Notes under the pieces: generated by a model
Told to the model about the DNA's origin: nothing
Database searches by the model: none
Seen by the model: only the letters and a program-made list of their open reading frames with translations
Position numbers and translations under genes: made by a program
Shown: one piece after another, positions 1 to 14,700 of the stretch
Position numbering within the stretch: the stretch's first letter is position 1
How the letters are laid out: the number at the start of each line of letters is the position of its first letter
Assembly (NCBI GenBank): GCA_034008185.1
Contig: CM067082.1
Span: forward strand, 105,519,311 to 105,583,310
Direction: 5' to 3'
DNA: 64,000 nt
DNA from: Gorsachius magnificus
Lineage: Eukaryota; Chordata; Aves; Pelecaniformes; Ardeidae

Positions 1-3000
1 TTTGTATGTTATTCCCATGCTTTTGTCTAAGCACTTCTTGAAATATTTTTTTCTCAAAAAAGTTTTTAGACAGAAACACAAGGCAAGCACAGAAGGCAGT
101 GAGAAGCAGGAGTTGCCCAGTTTATTCTAAAAGAATTGGATCATGCTTAACTTTAAACTTGTGAGTACTGTCACAGAAGTAAAGGGAAATATATGTATGC
201 TAAAATTTAAATGTAAATGTAAGTTCTTCCCTGATTTAGTGCCATGATACTGGCAACATATGAACACGGACAGTTGCAAGTCAACAGATTTTTTTTTTTT
301 TATTATTACTCATTTTTTTTTCTGCTATTCAACGTGGAAATAAGTGTAGTCATTGCCAGAAGATAGATTTTTCTATGCAGATTAGCTAATTAGGAATTGG
401 AATCAGTAGATGGGAAACCAGATGTGCAGCTGGTTTGGGGCATAAGAAAATAGGAAGGTGGCTAACAGAAGCATTTCTTCCTCTTCCCACCCTGCCCTGC
501 TGCCAGCACTGAGCATTAATTGTACAGCTTGCAAGGGGAATGAAATGTGCTTGCTATATACTTTCTGGAGATAGATGGTGTCTATTTGATTCTTCTGAGA
601 TTCCCATCACCATCCTAAAAGAGTGCTAAGGAACATAATGATAATAAAATTTCAGTAAGATTTGGATAACCATGAACTCATTTGAGGATTTAAGTTCTAC
701 ACAGAGTTTTGAAATGCTGTAATTCAGTTTTGCTTGATGGACAAGTTGTATTTTTAAGCAAACATGCTATGTGAGCAACTTTAATCAGGCATTTGGAATG
801 TAGATTCTATGTAAAGTCTGAAACTTAATTGCATAGGAAGAACTAATCCCGAAGTTAATTAGAAGTGGATAAATTAAAATTATAAGATATGAGAAATCCA
901 TAAAATGTTACAACAGATTGACTTATTTACAAAATATTTATGATATTACAGTATTAAGTACAATTATATGCAGTAAAACATACAATATTATTTACTAAAA
1001 AAAATAGGAATCCCAGCTTTTTAATTCAGCAGATGCCTTTTAAAGTTAACAATAAAATAAAAAAAATAGTTCTACCCACAGGAAAACATCTGAAAAAAAA
1101 ATCAGTTCTTTAAATTTTATATTTCAGAATCATTTTTATTCCTGTGTATACACTCATATTGAAGGAAAGCAGTAGAATTATAGCTTCAAACTTTAAGACC
1201 TCTTCCCAGGTTAATTTTCTTTATATTCCAGAAATAGCTGGCCTCTGGGTCATTGGTTTTGAATGAGCTTCCACTTTATTTACACAGCCGTTCTTAAATT
1301 TGGTTTTCTATTTCAGTGATGGAACAAATCTTTCTTATTGTTTGAGAGAGTTCAGCAGATGCTTCAAACCAGAAACATTGGCTTAGCTGGCAACCAATCT
1401 GACCTGTGGCTTAGGTACCAGAGAATGTATTGCCTCACCTCCTAGCCTCTTTGGTCACAAACTGCATACTGTGCAATATTCTTGTTGTTCCTTGGGGGAG
1501 ATTGTTTATTTTTATTTTTGCAAATCAAATACAAACCGGGTGGTGAAAGACTAAATAGCTAAACTGTAGTCAGGAAGTGGTTAGAAACAAAGCAACAGTA
1601 GCCTGTTGATTCTCAGCCGGGTGACCCGATTGGGGGACCTGGTCCCAGGGTCTGTGTATGTCTAAATTACGAAGCTGCTGTATTTAGTAATACTACCTTC
1701 TGCAGAGCAGCTGCCAGGAGTGGCTTTAGGGCTTGAGGCTTCAGTAAAAGATGATGTAGACGTGGATGTAACTGTTTTCCTGGTATTGTTCTTGATTTGT
1801 TGATGAACATGGTAAAATGATATTTTTCTGAAATTTTATGTTTACACTATGAATTCTGCTAGGTCAGCCAGTGTCCCACAGAGAGCTCTGTTTCGGCTTG
1901 CGTTGCTCTGTTTCTGTATGCCATTTAATCTTGCGAACCTAGCTAAAGATTTCACTGCCAGCCACAGTTTTTGGTGAGAGGTGATGGAGAACCACCCGTG
2001 GTTCAGAAATGGCGTAAACCCATGGTCTTCCTTTCCCTCTTATACTGCTGATGCAACTTGGTGCAACTGTAATTCCCATACTACTTGTTTTCCTACCTCA
2101 TGTGCTCAAATGGCATTTTTAGGACACTGAACAAATGTCCAGTTTGTCTTCATCTCTCTACACGCTGCTTGTCTAAGCTTCACCAGTTCTTCTTTATTGA
2201 TAAAGTATGAATCTTTCTTAACGAGAAGCTTATTCCACCATTGTTACTGTGTTATGACACTAAAATTAAAGGCTGCTGGAGAACTATGGCTGCAAGTGCT
2301 TTCTGCAGAAGAAAACATCAGTGTCCTAATCAGTAGGGACCTTTCTGGTATAAAATTTCAATGTGTAGAGTACAATTTTTTAGTTTATAAAAATGCAGAC
2401 TCAGGTTGCCAAGACCCTCAGCATCTCCACTCCACTCTTCCAACGACTGACACACAGCACAGGACCAAGCTCCTATTCCATAGTTATGGCCAGAGAAGCA
2501 AATTTGTTTTTAAAAAAATGTACTGTTATTTTACAAAGAAAATTATCTGGCAGTGGAATGACTTATTAAAGCAAAGCTTTTTGCATAAGTCAAGTCATCT
2601 GCCTTTCAAACATAGTTTGAAAAAAAAGAGAGTAAAGTCCACCAGGCTATTACATATCCTGTGGAGAAAAATCCGCTGAAACTGCAAAAGCGCAGACTGT
2701 AGTGAGTGTCATTTCTGTCTCCTTTGTTCCATAAGCGCTCCCTGACAAATGGGGAAACAATCCATGTTGGGCACAGTTTGCTTGGATATGTGCTTTACCT
2801 AGACTTAATCCTTCTAGCACTGGCAAAATGAGCTCGCTATCCAAGCAAGGACAATTCCAGTAGACAATGTGTGTTATATTCAAGATCCTTATCTCGTACT
2901 TTGTATGACAGTAGCCATGAGATTAAGTGCTCTGTAATGTGCGTATTACAGCTATTTTTTTACTTCCTCCTGTGTTTTGTTTGATGTAAAGTAGAGATGA

Positions 3001-5497
3001 ACAAAACCAGATAATGATTTTAGAGACGATATATTGCACATGCACGTGGCTGGAAGCAGAAGCAAGACAAATTTGGGCCTAGAAATAGAGGACAAATTTT
3101 GGGCAGAGAGGAATAACTTCCTTACACATGTGATTCATTCTTCACTTGATGTTTTTACATCAAAAAGCTCAACTTGAAGTTAAGGGCTTGTTGAATAAAT
3201 TATTGGGTGAGATTCTATATTCTGTATTATTCCAGGCATCCGACTAGATGGTTGTGTTGAGATCATCATAGTCTATGCCCTTCTGTTCTTTAAAAATCTC
3301 TCAACAGTGAAGATTGCTGGCATATGTTTTCACATTACCATGTTGTATTTTCCTAAGTGGTGTGCCCCAGTGAGGAGCAGAATTCTAAAGGTTGCTTAAT
3401 AATACCCAGAATTCCTTTAAAATAGTCAAATTCTGCTCGGTTTAGCTCCAGCAGGTTTCTTGTAGATTCCCAAAGGAGAGTTTCCCCAGCACAGAGGTAC
3501 TCTGTGTTTGGCGTGCATGTGCCAGACACATAAACATGTCTTCCTTTCCCTGCTGATCCATTAAAGAGTCACTTTGGTGGTGCACTTTAGGGTTGTGTGG
3601 TACCAGCTGAAAGAATCCCCCATCATTCCTACACCTGTGAGGGTGAGGCCCTTCATTCAGTGTTTCATCTAGAACTATATGTAAAAAATAAATTTTAAAA
3701 AAGGCATTATTATTTCCTTTTGAAAATGGGCACTTGTTTTTGCAAACCCTTACTGAGAAGCGTTTTTTCCATGGATTCGTCTCTTCTCCTTTTTTCTGTG
3801 GGCAGGATAAAATCAGGCATCTCTGCTTAAAGGGCATTTTCTTTATTTCTTCAAATGATGCAGGGTTTGGTACCAACTTTCTACAGAACATTTACAATCA
3901 GGAAAGCGTTTTTAGAGGTATTGAATTCACCCCGCTCTTTTAATTATGTTTGCTTTTTAACATGTGGCATTTTTATAACGCTAACTGGTGGTATAAATCA
4001 TAAGGTTATTTTTTAAATGTAATACAAGCTTCTAACTTAGAAGTGCTTCCTTCTAGGACTGCTTTCCTAGTAGAGTATATAAATGTCAGAGTGTGGGCTT
4101 TTGATTTTGAGTGTGTTTTGATTCTCCAAAACCTCTCATCCAAACCTACTGTTTTCCAGGGAAAATCAACAATACCATTTTCTCCCCCTGTCTTTAGTTT
4201 ATTTAAAGGTTTTAACACAACTTCAGTGAATATCTCTGAGACACAGATGGATTGAAGAAAACCAAGCTGAAAATGAATCTATTTTTGTTTGACATGAAGC
4301 AATTGGATGTGTTGAAATGGGACATTTGGATTTGCTGAACTGGAATCTCCCAAAATCATAATTTCAGAATTTCTGGTCATCTCTGGTTACTTTGTATCTA
4401 ACAATAACACCTTTCATTTTTAACCTCCTTTGAAACCTTATGTACTAATGATGGCTGTCTCATGTTCTTCTCTCCCCACCCTTGTTGAACCCCCCGGCCA
4501 GTTTCTGATGCATTTTGAAGAGAGGTAAACATCTCAAAAAATATATAATTTTATACAAATTTCATAAAGTTGTCAGGTGGGTGTAAAGGAAAGGTTCAGA
4601 TTTTTAGGGGGAATGCTCAAACAGGAATTGAACTGTTACCTGCTGTGTTTGATGTGATATTGAGTAAGTACACCCTTGTCTCAAAACCAGCTAGGAGGTA
4701 ATTAGCAGATCTGAAGGGTAGTTGAGGGTACTGTGAGGTGAGATGAGAGGGGACAGAGGTGGGTTTAGCTGGGCAAGCTGTGGGAGAGGAAATATGTAAA
4801 TCTGACAGAAATCAGGAACAGGAATCAGGATAGGAAATGACACTTTGTCATTTCTGTTGTTCTTCATAACCACAGTTTATTATACGGTGACATTGCCAAT
4901 CTGAAACTTGGTAAAAAGTTTCATTCTTTGTTATATTTATGTGTTTTGATATAGCTGAGAATGAAAACCTGTGGCAAATACCAATATTTTCCATAAAGCA
5001 AGCATTCGACTCCCAGAACTGAGTTGCAATCACAGACTTTGCACAGTTCAGAGTATGTATATTTGTCCAGTACAAGTACTGACAATCAAACTTAAAAAAT
5101 TCTGATTTCATTATTCTGGCCTCTTGGCACTTCAGAGTTGTATACAGATCTCAGAACAGCTGCCTTTGCAAATTTGGGTGACAGTTCCACTCCTTGGCCA
5201 GTCAGATTTCAAAGAAAAAAGCTGTTCTTACTGTCACTCCTCATTTTAGTGTTTGATACCAGCCAGAAGCCAAATTTAAAAGATTAAAAATAGATAAAAA
5301 ATAGATAAATAATGGATGAAAATAGATTATGTGAATGGGGAAGAATGAAAGACACCAGAAAGTTACCTGATCTTTTTAGTACTGCCAGCTATTTCAAGTT
5401 GATTTATAGCCTTTATTCTATCTCAGAAAGTTCAGCTATCGGCAGATTTACTGTGTAAGCCCCTGCTTTATCTTCTTTGTTTTTCTTTTTTACTGTT

Positions 5498-5537
5498 ACA
5501 ATTCAACATAATGAGATACAATTCAACATAATGAGAT
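5498..5537. repeat. Perfect 20-bp tandem duplication
   Basis: The unit ACAATTCAACATAATGAGAT occurs twice head to tail with no mismatch, followed by GCAAG. It is a simple recent duplication, probably from replication slippage. Confidence 0.97.
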
Positions 5538-7828
5538 GCAAGTTACCCTTTTATCTTGTTCTTACTTTTCAGTTAGCAAAAAATGAATGCGGTAAAAGGG
5601 TTTTTAGCAACTTGTTAATCTTTAATGAATGTAAAGGATGATGCTATCTACTGTTTACAGTTTTAAAGAAATTGGTCTAAGGAGTGTCTTCGAGCAATCA
5701 GATCAAATATAAATAATAGCGACAGTGCAGAATTTGGCAGAGTATATGTATGTACATGATTACCTAATTATATACGATCATGTGGGTATATTTACATCAT
5801 GGTAATAATGTTCTTTTTCAGCTTTAATCTCAAGTATCCTATCCTTTAAGATTTCACCAGTAATATAAGAAATTGGAAACAGTGCTGACTTTAGAAAATT
5901 TTAATTTTACTTATAGATAATGTCTGTTTGTAATGTAAAAGTCATACAAATACAGCACAGTTCACTAGGAAAATGAACTTAGTGTTCTCCGTTTAATCCA
6001 AGTTGGACAACACGTTATTTGGCACAAATGAGTGGCCTATCTTTAAGAGAAGTACAAGACTGAATAAGCATAGAGGTTTTTATTATTTGAGTGAGCCGAA
6101 CTGCATGCTTAGAACGATGAGGAAACCCTTGTCCTGCATCCCAGCTGCTTTCAATCGCACTGCTTTTATAAGCATTGGATTTACAGTAAAAAAAAGTCTC
6201 CTAGAGAAATGCTGTTCTTTCATATTGTGTATAGATGAAAGGCTGCATACTTCTGTCTTTCACGTGCTGTATTTGTGGAGACAAAAAAAGTTGTGTTTTA
6301 TAGAAACATTGATAAAAATATTAGTGCATACATTAAACAGATAACATTTTTCAAAAAACAAATGTGAGATATTGTATGTTCAATAGACAAACAATTTTGT
6401 TGTGTTGTATATTGCTTTTGTGCCTTGCCTGTTGAACAAAACCTACTTTTAAGGCGAAGTGTCCTTTTTTTTGTCCAGTCTTAATGACTGCTTAGTAAAA
6501 TGTTGACTTCTGTTGGGATGGAAGACTTAAATTATGCATTGAGTTCCTGTGAACTCTAATGTAAGAAGGAAGAAATTTGTACATTAAGAAAGAAGTCATT
6601 CCAGTCTATAGAAAGTGTTATTTGTGTTGAAAGAATATGATGGTATAGACTGCCAGTGATGAGCTTCCCATTCTGAGGGTCTTCAGAAACAGGCCGGATT
6701 GCCAGTTGGAAATTACTAGCTCAGAGATAAGATTCAGTGAAAGCATGACAGAAATCCTCAGTCTGATATGTCAGATAATCTGCTCAAAGCTGTTGAGCAT
6801 GGGGACCTGAATTTTCAAACCACAATTGTAATAAAAGAATGAAATTATTAAATGATAGCCTTGCAGTTGATTCATGGGTTGAAGAGGAGCTATTGAATTT
6901 CATTTCAAGAGAGGGATGAAAGAGACTGTGTTCTATATGCAGCTCTGTCTTGGACCTAAAGTTACAATGCACAGGGCATTTTAGATGGCTTCAGCCTGAG
7001 CTGAGGTTAAATAAATAAACTGTGAAGTTAAGGCGCAGTTATCAAATACTCGGTCAAACAAAAAATAAGACTGCCTTTTTCATATAGTCTTGGCCTCCTT
7101 GGAGGTGCCAGAGGAGGAACTTCAGTATTAAGGGTGTTGAAAATAGCTAGTAAAGCAGAAGCCAATGCTAATAAACAGTTTTGGAAGTACTGTGAGTGGT
7201 TTAAGCATAGTCTGGATTATTGTTATTACTGTGTTAAATCACAGCAATCAAATAGTCAAGCATCGCTTTGACTGATTAAGTGGAATGGCCGTCAATGAAA
7301 AACCTTCAGGCTGTATTGCAGACATAGGGATGGGTGTGGTTGTGGTCAGCTCCCCTAAACATTACTTTGGATGCTGTTACAGATACAGAGCAGGGTGTTA
7401 CATGATATTTTCAGAATCTGGCAGATTTTAGTTTGGTTTGGATATTTTTTATGTACCTTGGCAGGCATGCATATCCCTGCAGCCATACAGCAATCTGCAT
7501 TAATGGCTGAAGTAACACCTACTGGTGAGGCAGAGTCAATCAGCCACAGGCTGCTGTTGACTCATGACTTCAGTTGACTCATAATCCCATTGAGCTTTGC
7601 GGGACGCTTTTTGCTCCCACCCTGAAGCCCAATGCTAATTCCGGTCATGATTTGAATATCCATTGATTAAGAAAATAGATGATGTGCTCTGTGGACAAAT
7701 GAGCACATGCCTTTAAGGAAGATATGGTAGAACCTTGTATTATTTCCATCAGCTAATTAAATTAATTAAAAACTTTTATTCACATTTACAAAAGTCTCCA
7801 CCAAAGTTTTAGATAGATTGCACTAGTC

Positions 7829-7880
7829 CTTTAGGTTGGAAAAGACCTTTAAGATCATAGAGTCCGACTGTAGAGCTCAG
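7829..7880 (-). mobile_element. CR1 LINE 3' tip fragment, minus orientation
   Basis: TTTAGGTTGGAAAAGACCTTTAAGATCAT followed by AGAGTCCGACTGTAGAGC matches the minus-strand CR1 3' end. It lacks the terminal TCATAGAAT repeat and is therefore a very short, decayed copy. Confidence 0.8.
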
Positions 7881-8458
7881 TGTGTCAAAATGACACAGAA
7901 AGATCTCACAAAGATAAGTGTTTATTTCAAACTGTATTCAGACTTTATCATCCTCCTTATATATTTCTGTCTCTTCTGGAAGAGCCTGGAAAAACAGATG
8001 AGGCTTGAAATGTGCTAGATGTGGGTATTATCATGTGAAGGTGGCATCGTATGCCAGATAAAGGGATTTCTAGATCAGATTTAGAGAAAGAATAACGGAA
8101 GAGAACATTTTGATCCTGGAATTTGAAAGCTAAAGAAGTATTAGAAGCATTTCTAGGAAGTCGTTCAAAACAGTCTTGGCTTGAATGGGAAGTGGCGTTG
8201 CAGCATCTCTGAAGATAGGTATCTCAATATGATCCAGTTTAGTTTTACAAACGTGAAGTCATTTAACTTGTCATCCCATGCATGATGTGTCATAGATATG
8301 AGAATAGCTCGTTCTTTTTAAGATCTGTAACTTGTTAAAATGACTAGCTATCCTCTTCCAAGCTACTGCACAGGGACTCAGTCTGGTAACGCATATGGAA
8401 TCCTTCAGGCAAATACTATTTCTGACAGCACAACTTGAATTCTACTGTGTGGGTGGAG

Positions 8459-8485
8459 AAGATCTGGCCATGGTAAGATCTGGCC
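8459..8485. repeat. Two direct copies of AAGATCTGGCCA
   Basis: The 12-base word AAGATCTGGCCA occurs at 8459-8470 and 8474-8485, separated by three bases. It is short but exact. Confidence 0.85.
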
Positions 8486-11400
8486 AGCAGACTATTCCAC
8501 CATGCTTAAAGGAACTGTCTGTCTTGAGCTAGTCCTTACTGCAACCCATTAAATAAGATGCTAACACTTGGACCTATTTCAAAAGTGCTTCTGTTATACT
8601 GCTTTCCAAAAGGCATGAGAGAAGGGTAGGTGCTACTTTAAAAAGTGTATTACACATTGGTTTTGTTGTTCACATGTTTTACTGGTTTCTTGTTCATCAT
8701 CTGTAGTTTAAAGTAATAGTGGTAAAACTAAAATTTGATCCTCTACTCATCTTTATGCACCATTGAACAAGTGGTTTTCACACTTTCACAATCATGTATT
8801 TCTGCTGGCCCATTTCCTGCAGATGATCATATCTTTGCACCTTTAGCTGAAAATACTGTAAGGATGATGTTTATTTTCCTGTTTAATGTGGTTTTATGGG
8901 CTGCAGACCATGACTTCATGGATGACAGATTGGAAAACACGCTTACAAACCATTCCAAATAAGGGTTAAAAGCAAAAGTGATCTATACCTTAACTCACAG
9001 CTCCTTTCAAAGCATCTCACATGTGATATATATTGCCTTTCTTCCAACAAAATCCCTGATTACAGCAATGAGACCTCTCAACTGCAAACACACTGGGAGA
9101 GAAGCAATAGCATCCAGCTTGTTGCAAGATCCTAGCAGAAGCAGGTAATGGGCAAGCACAGTGAGACTATGTCTACATTTTGATAAATCTTCCATCTACC
9201 ATACTTAGATTTCACTTTTGCTGCAACAGAATCTCTCTCAATAACCTATCTCTCTTCACATTTTTGCCCAAACTATCACCTTGAGAGGCTCCAGTGGAGC
9301 TTTTGGAGCTCTGTGTGAACTCTGATGTAAAGCTGTCCCGCAGTGAGAGATCAGAAATGCCATGTGCAAAAGCAGAGATTCCTTTGAGAACACTTTGGAG
9401 ACAGAAAAGCATCTGTTTCCTAAGAAAGCTTTAAACAAAATTGTATTGAGTTAAATGTAATATATGATTAGGTATTTCCTTGAGTGATATCACCAGGTTA
9501 TTTTTAGACTTAAAACCTCCCACAAAAAACCCATACTAACATGACTTGCAAGTCATGTGCACAGTAAAATGCAAAAAATATAAAAACGCCCTCATTTCCT
9601 TTTTGTAACTAAATGAGCATTGTTTGTTAGCATTTTATATTTCATTCAGAACATGAATGTAGATTTTGTTCTTATTTTATTTTACTTTCTGTTTCATCAT
9701 AGTTCTTTTATGCCAGAGTTTCAGAGATCATTAGCAAAATCAAGGAGGGAGAAAGGAAAAGGAAAAAATTATACACAAAACCACCATCATGCTTCAAAGA
9801 TTTTTCCAAAATCAGTATTCTAGCAAGGTTAAATTTGAAATAACATTGAAATACATAAATGCATTGATATCTCCACTTTTGGAGTATAGGTTGAAATAAT
9901 ATGTTACAGCATCAGAGAACTCTGGGGCATTATTTAGGAAAGCGCTTAAGGCTATACTTCAATTCTTTGTTAAGTCAGTGCTTGTGCATGTGCCCAACTT
10001 ATACCGGTAACCTGAACACATACACGGTGCCTTCAGTTCCACTGACTGATCATACGCTTAAGTGATTTGAAAGAGTTTTCTGAATTGGAATTGGAGCTGA
10101 TTAAGTATCATGCATGAGTAGTTGGCTACTCTCACAACTAGTAAACCTGAGTCTTAAAGCTCTGTCCTATAAGCTGTTAAGTAGGAGCAAATTTATGTTA
10201 TTGAGGAGGACTTCCACTGACTTCAGGGTGGCTTGTGAAAACCTGGATGTCCACCTTCTTGGGGAGGCATATGTTATTGCTTACATAAATAAAGACAGGT
10301 GATGGTGGCTTAGATACTGTCTTCAAACACAGGTTTGTGGACCTTGCATGCATCAGGTATGGAAGAACACCATTAAGTTGAATCAGAGTATAAAGAAGCC
10401 CGTGAGGTTCTTCCATCAGTTAGGTTACCTTCAAGCATGACTGGACTGCGGTTAGGCTACCTCAGGTGGATGAAAGGCACAGTAGAAGTAAAGCAGCTCC
10501 AAAGACAGCTCCTTCTCTACTATATATACACAACTGCGGAGTCTGGGAAACCTGACTTTCATACTTCAAGAGATTATTTGTTTGCATTAATTGATAATAT
10601 TATGCTACTCAGAATAGAAAGAGAAAATCAGTTAGCAGGTTAAAAAACATACAGAATGAAAATTAAGCTCTACTTCTGCAAGCATTTACATGTTTGAGAA
10701 TTCCTGTAGGACTCCCTAAATTCAGTGGAATTACTTGCGCATAAACCACAGCAAGTGTTCAAAGTACCTGACCTTAAATCAAAGATATTTTTTTTAAACT
10801 ATTTGCGGCATACCTTTTAACTATGTTGGGATTTGGCATTTTGTTTCTAAATGTTCTAAGCTGCTGCTGTTACTTAAACTTACTTGAAACTTGGGAAGAA
10901 CTGAGAAGTGATTGATAAACTGAAACATTGCACAACTAAGGATCTCCTTCTTGCTGTATTTCAGTGTATTTTCTGGAAATTTTTTACCTTATTACATTTT
11001 TTTTTCCTGATTTAGCATGTCCTTGTAGAAAACAGATATTTTAACATAACCTGCATTTGTTGTGGAAATCCCAGAGGAGTGATGTCTCCTGAAAATTTGT
11101 AAAACCGAATTGCCTGTCTATAAAAGTTGAGCATATTTTCCCTAAAGTCACAGAAAATCATAGAATGATGAAAGCTATATTGCTGTCCTGCAGGCTGACT
11201 ATACTTAGTTTTTATTGCTTCCTGAGCCCATGAGAAAATCCGTAATACATTTAAAACTGATGCAGGCGTGTTGGCTTCCACTACTCTTATCTGAAGGTGC
11301 TAAAAGGTTTGGTCCTGCAAAGTGCTGCTGTCCTTCTGATTCTGCTGATTTTGGTGTGAGGTTGGAGGGCCCAGAACTTTCTAGTTGTTGTTCAGAAATG

Positions 11401-13172
11401 CACAGATTTGGGCCTTAAGGAATTCTTAACTGGATCATCAAATCTGAGTAGCTTTACAATTTTTTATTGTGAGTACTGAAATTGTCTTTATAGCTACTAA
11501 GGTCAAGATATGCCTGGAAATATCCCAGGGTGTAGCAGTGGGTACCTCTACTTCCACCTATATGAGGCAAGACTGATGTCAGTGGAGAAGTCATGGAAAT
11601 AAGGAGCATTACATTATAGGTCTTTGGTATAGAGAGATACTTTGGTATAAAAAGATATTAAGACAGTTTAGAATACATATCAGATAAAAAATACGAAATG
11701 CTATTACACTACCCCTCTATCCCCCCCAAATACATATTTTGTATTTGCAAAGGTAAGGTTAATAAAAAAATTTTAAAAAACACCTCAACAACCAAAGCAA
11801 AATAAAAAGCCAAGCAGATACAGATTTTTGGTGAGCAACAGAAAGGAGTTATGTGTCTATTTTGAAGAAATTTCATCTATTACTTTAATACAGGCTCTTT
11901 TTATTTTGTTCTTTTGCTTTTAAGCCAGCGCTGAGACTTATCAAAAGATTGCATTTGGAAAAAAAATCCTAGAGCATTTTTCTCATATACTGTAGCTTAA
12001 AAGGAATGTGTGAAATTCAAGATTGGAAAGTATTACACAAGTATTCTTTTTCCTTTGTTTTTTTTAAAACACATTTTTCCTCAAACCTGCCTCTCTACCA
12101 ATGTCTTTTTCCCACAAGACTCCAGAGGAAAAATGACATCAAATGGTAAAATCCTGTTGTATGTTATTTCCAGAAGAATCCATGGAAATCTTGAATATGA
12201 TTTTATCATTTGCACTGTAATGTTCCATTGTTAAAAGGAGCAACATACTGAAGAGTATTTAGTTGCTGAATACTTGATGGTAAGCAAAAGCTGATGTTTC
12301 TGTGAATATTACAAAATACTTAGGAATTTGTAGCACCTCAGATCTGCTGTATGATAATAGGAGTTAGAAATGGAAAACTCCTGTTATATCAGCTTGACCA
12401 TCTCCCTGACACCACCAGATTGTTGTCTTCATTTGTGGTACTAATTTGCAAATGTCATAAGCCATATGACTTGGGAGGATACATGGCATTAAAGCAGCCT
12501 TGAATATTCCTTTCCTTGATATCATCTTCTTGATCCTCTTTTATATCTCTTAGTTGCACTGGATTCCTAATGTTGCTTTGCCTTTGGCTATTTTGTTTCT
12601 CTCCCTCCCCTCTTTTGTGTTTTCCAGAAAGTCACACAATGATTTATGCTGTTCCTTTGGAATTTCTTCTATTTTGTTGTATCTTTCTGGTACTGAGGAG
12701 CCATGGGCTTATGTGTACCGTAGGCTATAAAGAAAATTTTGGAAATCTCTACTGGAGAAACTGATGTTTATGTATGGAGGTGCTAAGTTGTTCTGTGGCC
12801 ATACAAGTTAAACTTGCAAAAAAAGCATAGCACAGGCCTTAAATGCAAGTCTGTATGAGACTCATTATTCATACAAAGGTGTTTTTTTTTCCTCTATAAA
12901 CCTAATATACTTTTTAGTCTATGTTTTACTGAAGCTGTTATTGAATATAGCTGCTGATAATTTGCATGTATGTATGGTAGCTAAATTTGTTGAAAGCTTA
13001 ATTCTGACAATTATATCATGCATATTAAAAGCATAACTGCACGATTTTGACTTAAGATACAGGTAAACTAACAAGAGTAGAGCTGTGGGGTTTTTTTAAG
13101 TTTCTGACTTGAAGCAAAAAAATTAGAAAATTTGGTATTATGGAACAACCTCCAATAATTGATCCAGGTTTC

Positions 13173-13225
13173 TCTTTTTCTCCTCAAAGAAAGTATTTTC
13201 CTTTTCTCCTCAAATGAAGTATTTC
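13173..13225. repeat. Imperfect tandem duplication of about 26 bp
   Basis: CTTTTTCTCCTCAAAGAAAG..TATTTT is followed directly by CCTTTTCTCCTCAAATGAAG..TATTTC. The two copies differ at a few positions. No coding role is evident. Confidence 0.8.
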
Positions 13226-13577
13226 ACTTAGATCTGCTGATGTTTTTTTTCAAAATTATATTAAAAGAACTGTATTTGCGATACTTCAGTGTGAAATGAA
13301 AGTTGAAAAGATTTTGCAGATATCAAAAATGCTGTAATTTACTTGTTTTTATCCAAATCAACCTGACAAATTCAGCAGAAATTTGACTGATGACTTGTTT
13401 GACCTGCATTTGCAATTTTCTAAGGAAAATCATCTCAGCTGAAAAGTTTGCTCAGTATTAGCTAAAATTACATAGGTAGATGAGGAATGTTTGAAGTTAT
13501 AGTAACAGGGAGGTTGCAGGTCTTCAGATATCAATTATGAGCTGCAGCCAACCTATAGGAGTAGAAATTCACTGGTT

Positions 13578-13596
13578 TATATATATATATATATAT
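13578..13596. repeat. (TA)n microsatellite
   Basis: Nineteen bases of uninterrupted alternating T and A, about nine and a half repeats. Confidence 0.97.
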
Positions 13597-14370
13597 CATA
13601 TCCGTGAAGGATCTGAGATCTTCCTGCAGGCAGACACCAGGTGGCTGTCTCCAGGAGTAGGATTCACTGCCATTCATATGAAAACGGTGGAAAATCTTGC
13701 CCTAAAGCTAACCTACCCCTGGAGTTTTGCCTATCTGTCATGGTGATTGCTTGTCTGGAAAGATAAAGGATTTGTTAATAGTCAGCTGGCTGGTTGGTCT
13801 GTCTGTCTGGGAAGTCAACAAAACAGCACAACAAATCAAGCAGGCAAAAGACTGATTACTATGGCATTACTTCTCCCCAGGAAAAAGTGAAGAGTTACAT
13901 CTGCGCAAAAGAGACCCTGCTTTTAATATATTATCATCTGTCTAATCTCAATGTACATGGCCCAAATATATTTTCTTTTCTGACAGCAAATTATTAAAGA
14001 GCCAACATTTCTGAAAAGTGTAGTAGGATTTTGAGTTGCAGTGAATGGGAAGGTATAACCATGACGAAGAATAAATTGAAGTATTGACATTTGTGTAGCC
14101 ATAATTAGTTAAGTTTTAGATTTGTGTTGTGCGTATTTGCCTTAGAAGCCACTGAACTAATTTACCACGCTAACAAAGGCTGATAGCTGATTTGAAAGAA
14201 GGGAGGTTTGGCCACTGAAAAGCAAGCTCATTTTTAGGGATTTACTTCCTGGCGAGAAATATCTGTTCCAGTTGAAATGTGTCATTTGTGACTTCTTGTG
14301 ATCATCTCTAAATGAAAACAAGCATTTCTCAGAAAAATTCACAAGCTTTCCTAGAAAAATGTCCAGGATT

Positions 14371-14424
14371 TGATAGGTGATTTCATTTTGATAGGTGACT
14401 TTATTTCAGATAGGTAACTGCTTT
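14371..14424. repeat. 18-bp tandem repeat, three diverged units
   Basis: Units begin at 14371 (TGATAGGTGATTTCATTT), 14389 (TGATAGGTGACTTTATTT) and 14407 (CAGATAGGTAACTGCTTT). The first two differ at two positions; the third is more diverged. It is a small non-coding minisatellite. Confidence 0.9.
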
Positions 14425-14480
14425 TTAAGCATCTTGCCTTCCTGCAAGCATATTCAGTTTGCTCTGTAATAATTTTTGGA

Positions 14481-14499
14481 TTTTTTTTTTTTTTTTTTT
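14481..14499. repeat. T19 homopolymer
   Basis: Nineteen consecutive T, followed by GG. There is no recognisable retroposed body on either side. Confidence 0.95.
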
Positions 14500-14674
14500 G
14501 GTTCCTGAATGGTGCTTAGAATACTGTTATTAGAGTGCTGCTTACAGAGCTCTACATTGCTTCAAACTCACCAGCATCCCATTCCTCTTCTTCTTTCCTT
14601 CTTATCTATAAATGTAAGCTAGATTTGGTGTTTTGGCAGCTCCTTGTTTGTTGCAGAATGTATCTATTCCAGCA

Positions 14675-14700
14675 GTGTGTATATGTGTGTGTGGGTGTGT
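14675..14700. repeat. Interrupted (TG)n microsatellite
   Basis: GTGTGTATATGTGTGTGTGGGTGTGT: TG repeats with TA and GG interruptions. Confidence 0.9.

Noticed and set aside
2197..2679. 160-codon plus-strand ORF
   Set aside because: Ordinary AT-rich composition, no recognisable domain, no splice or promoter context; its length is within chance for 64 kb.
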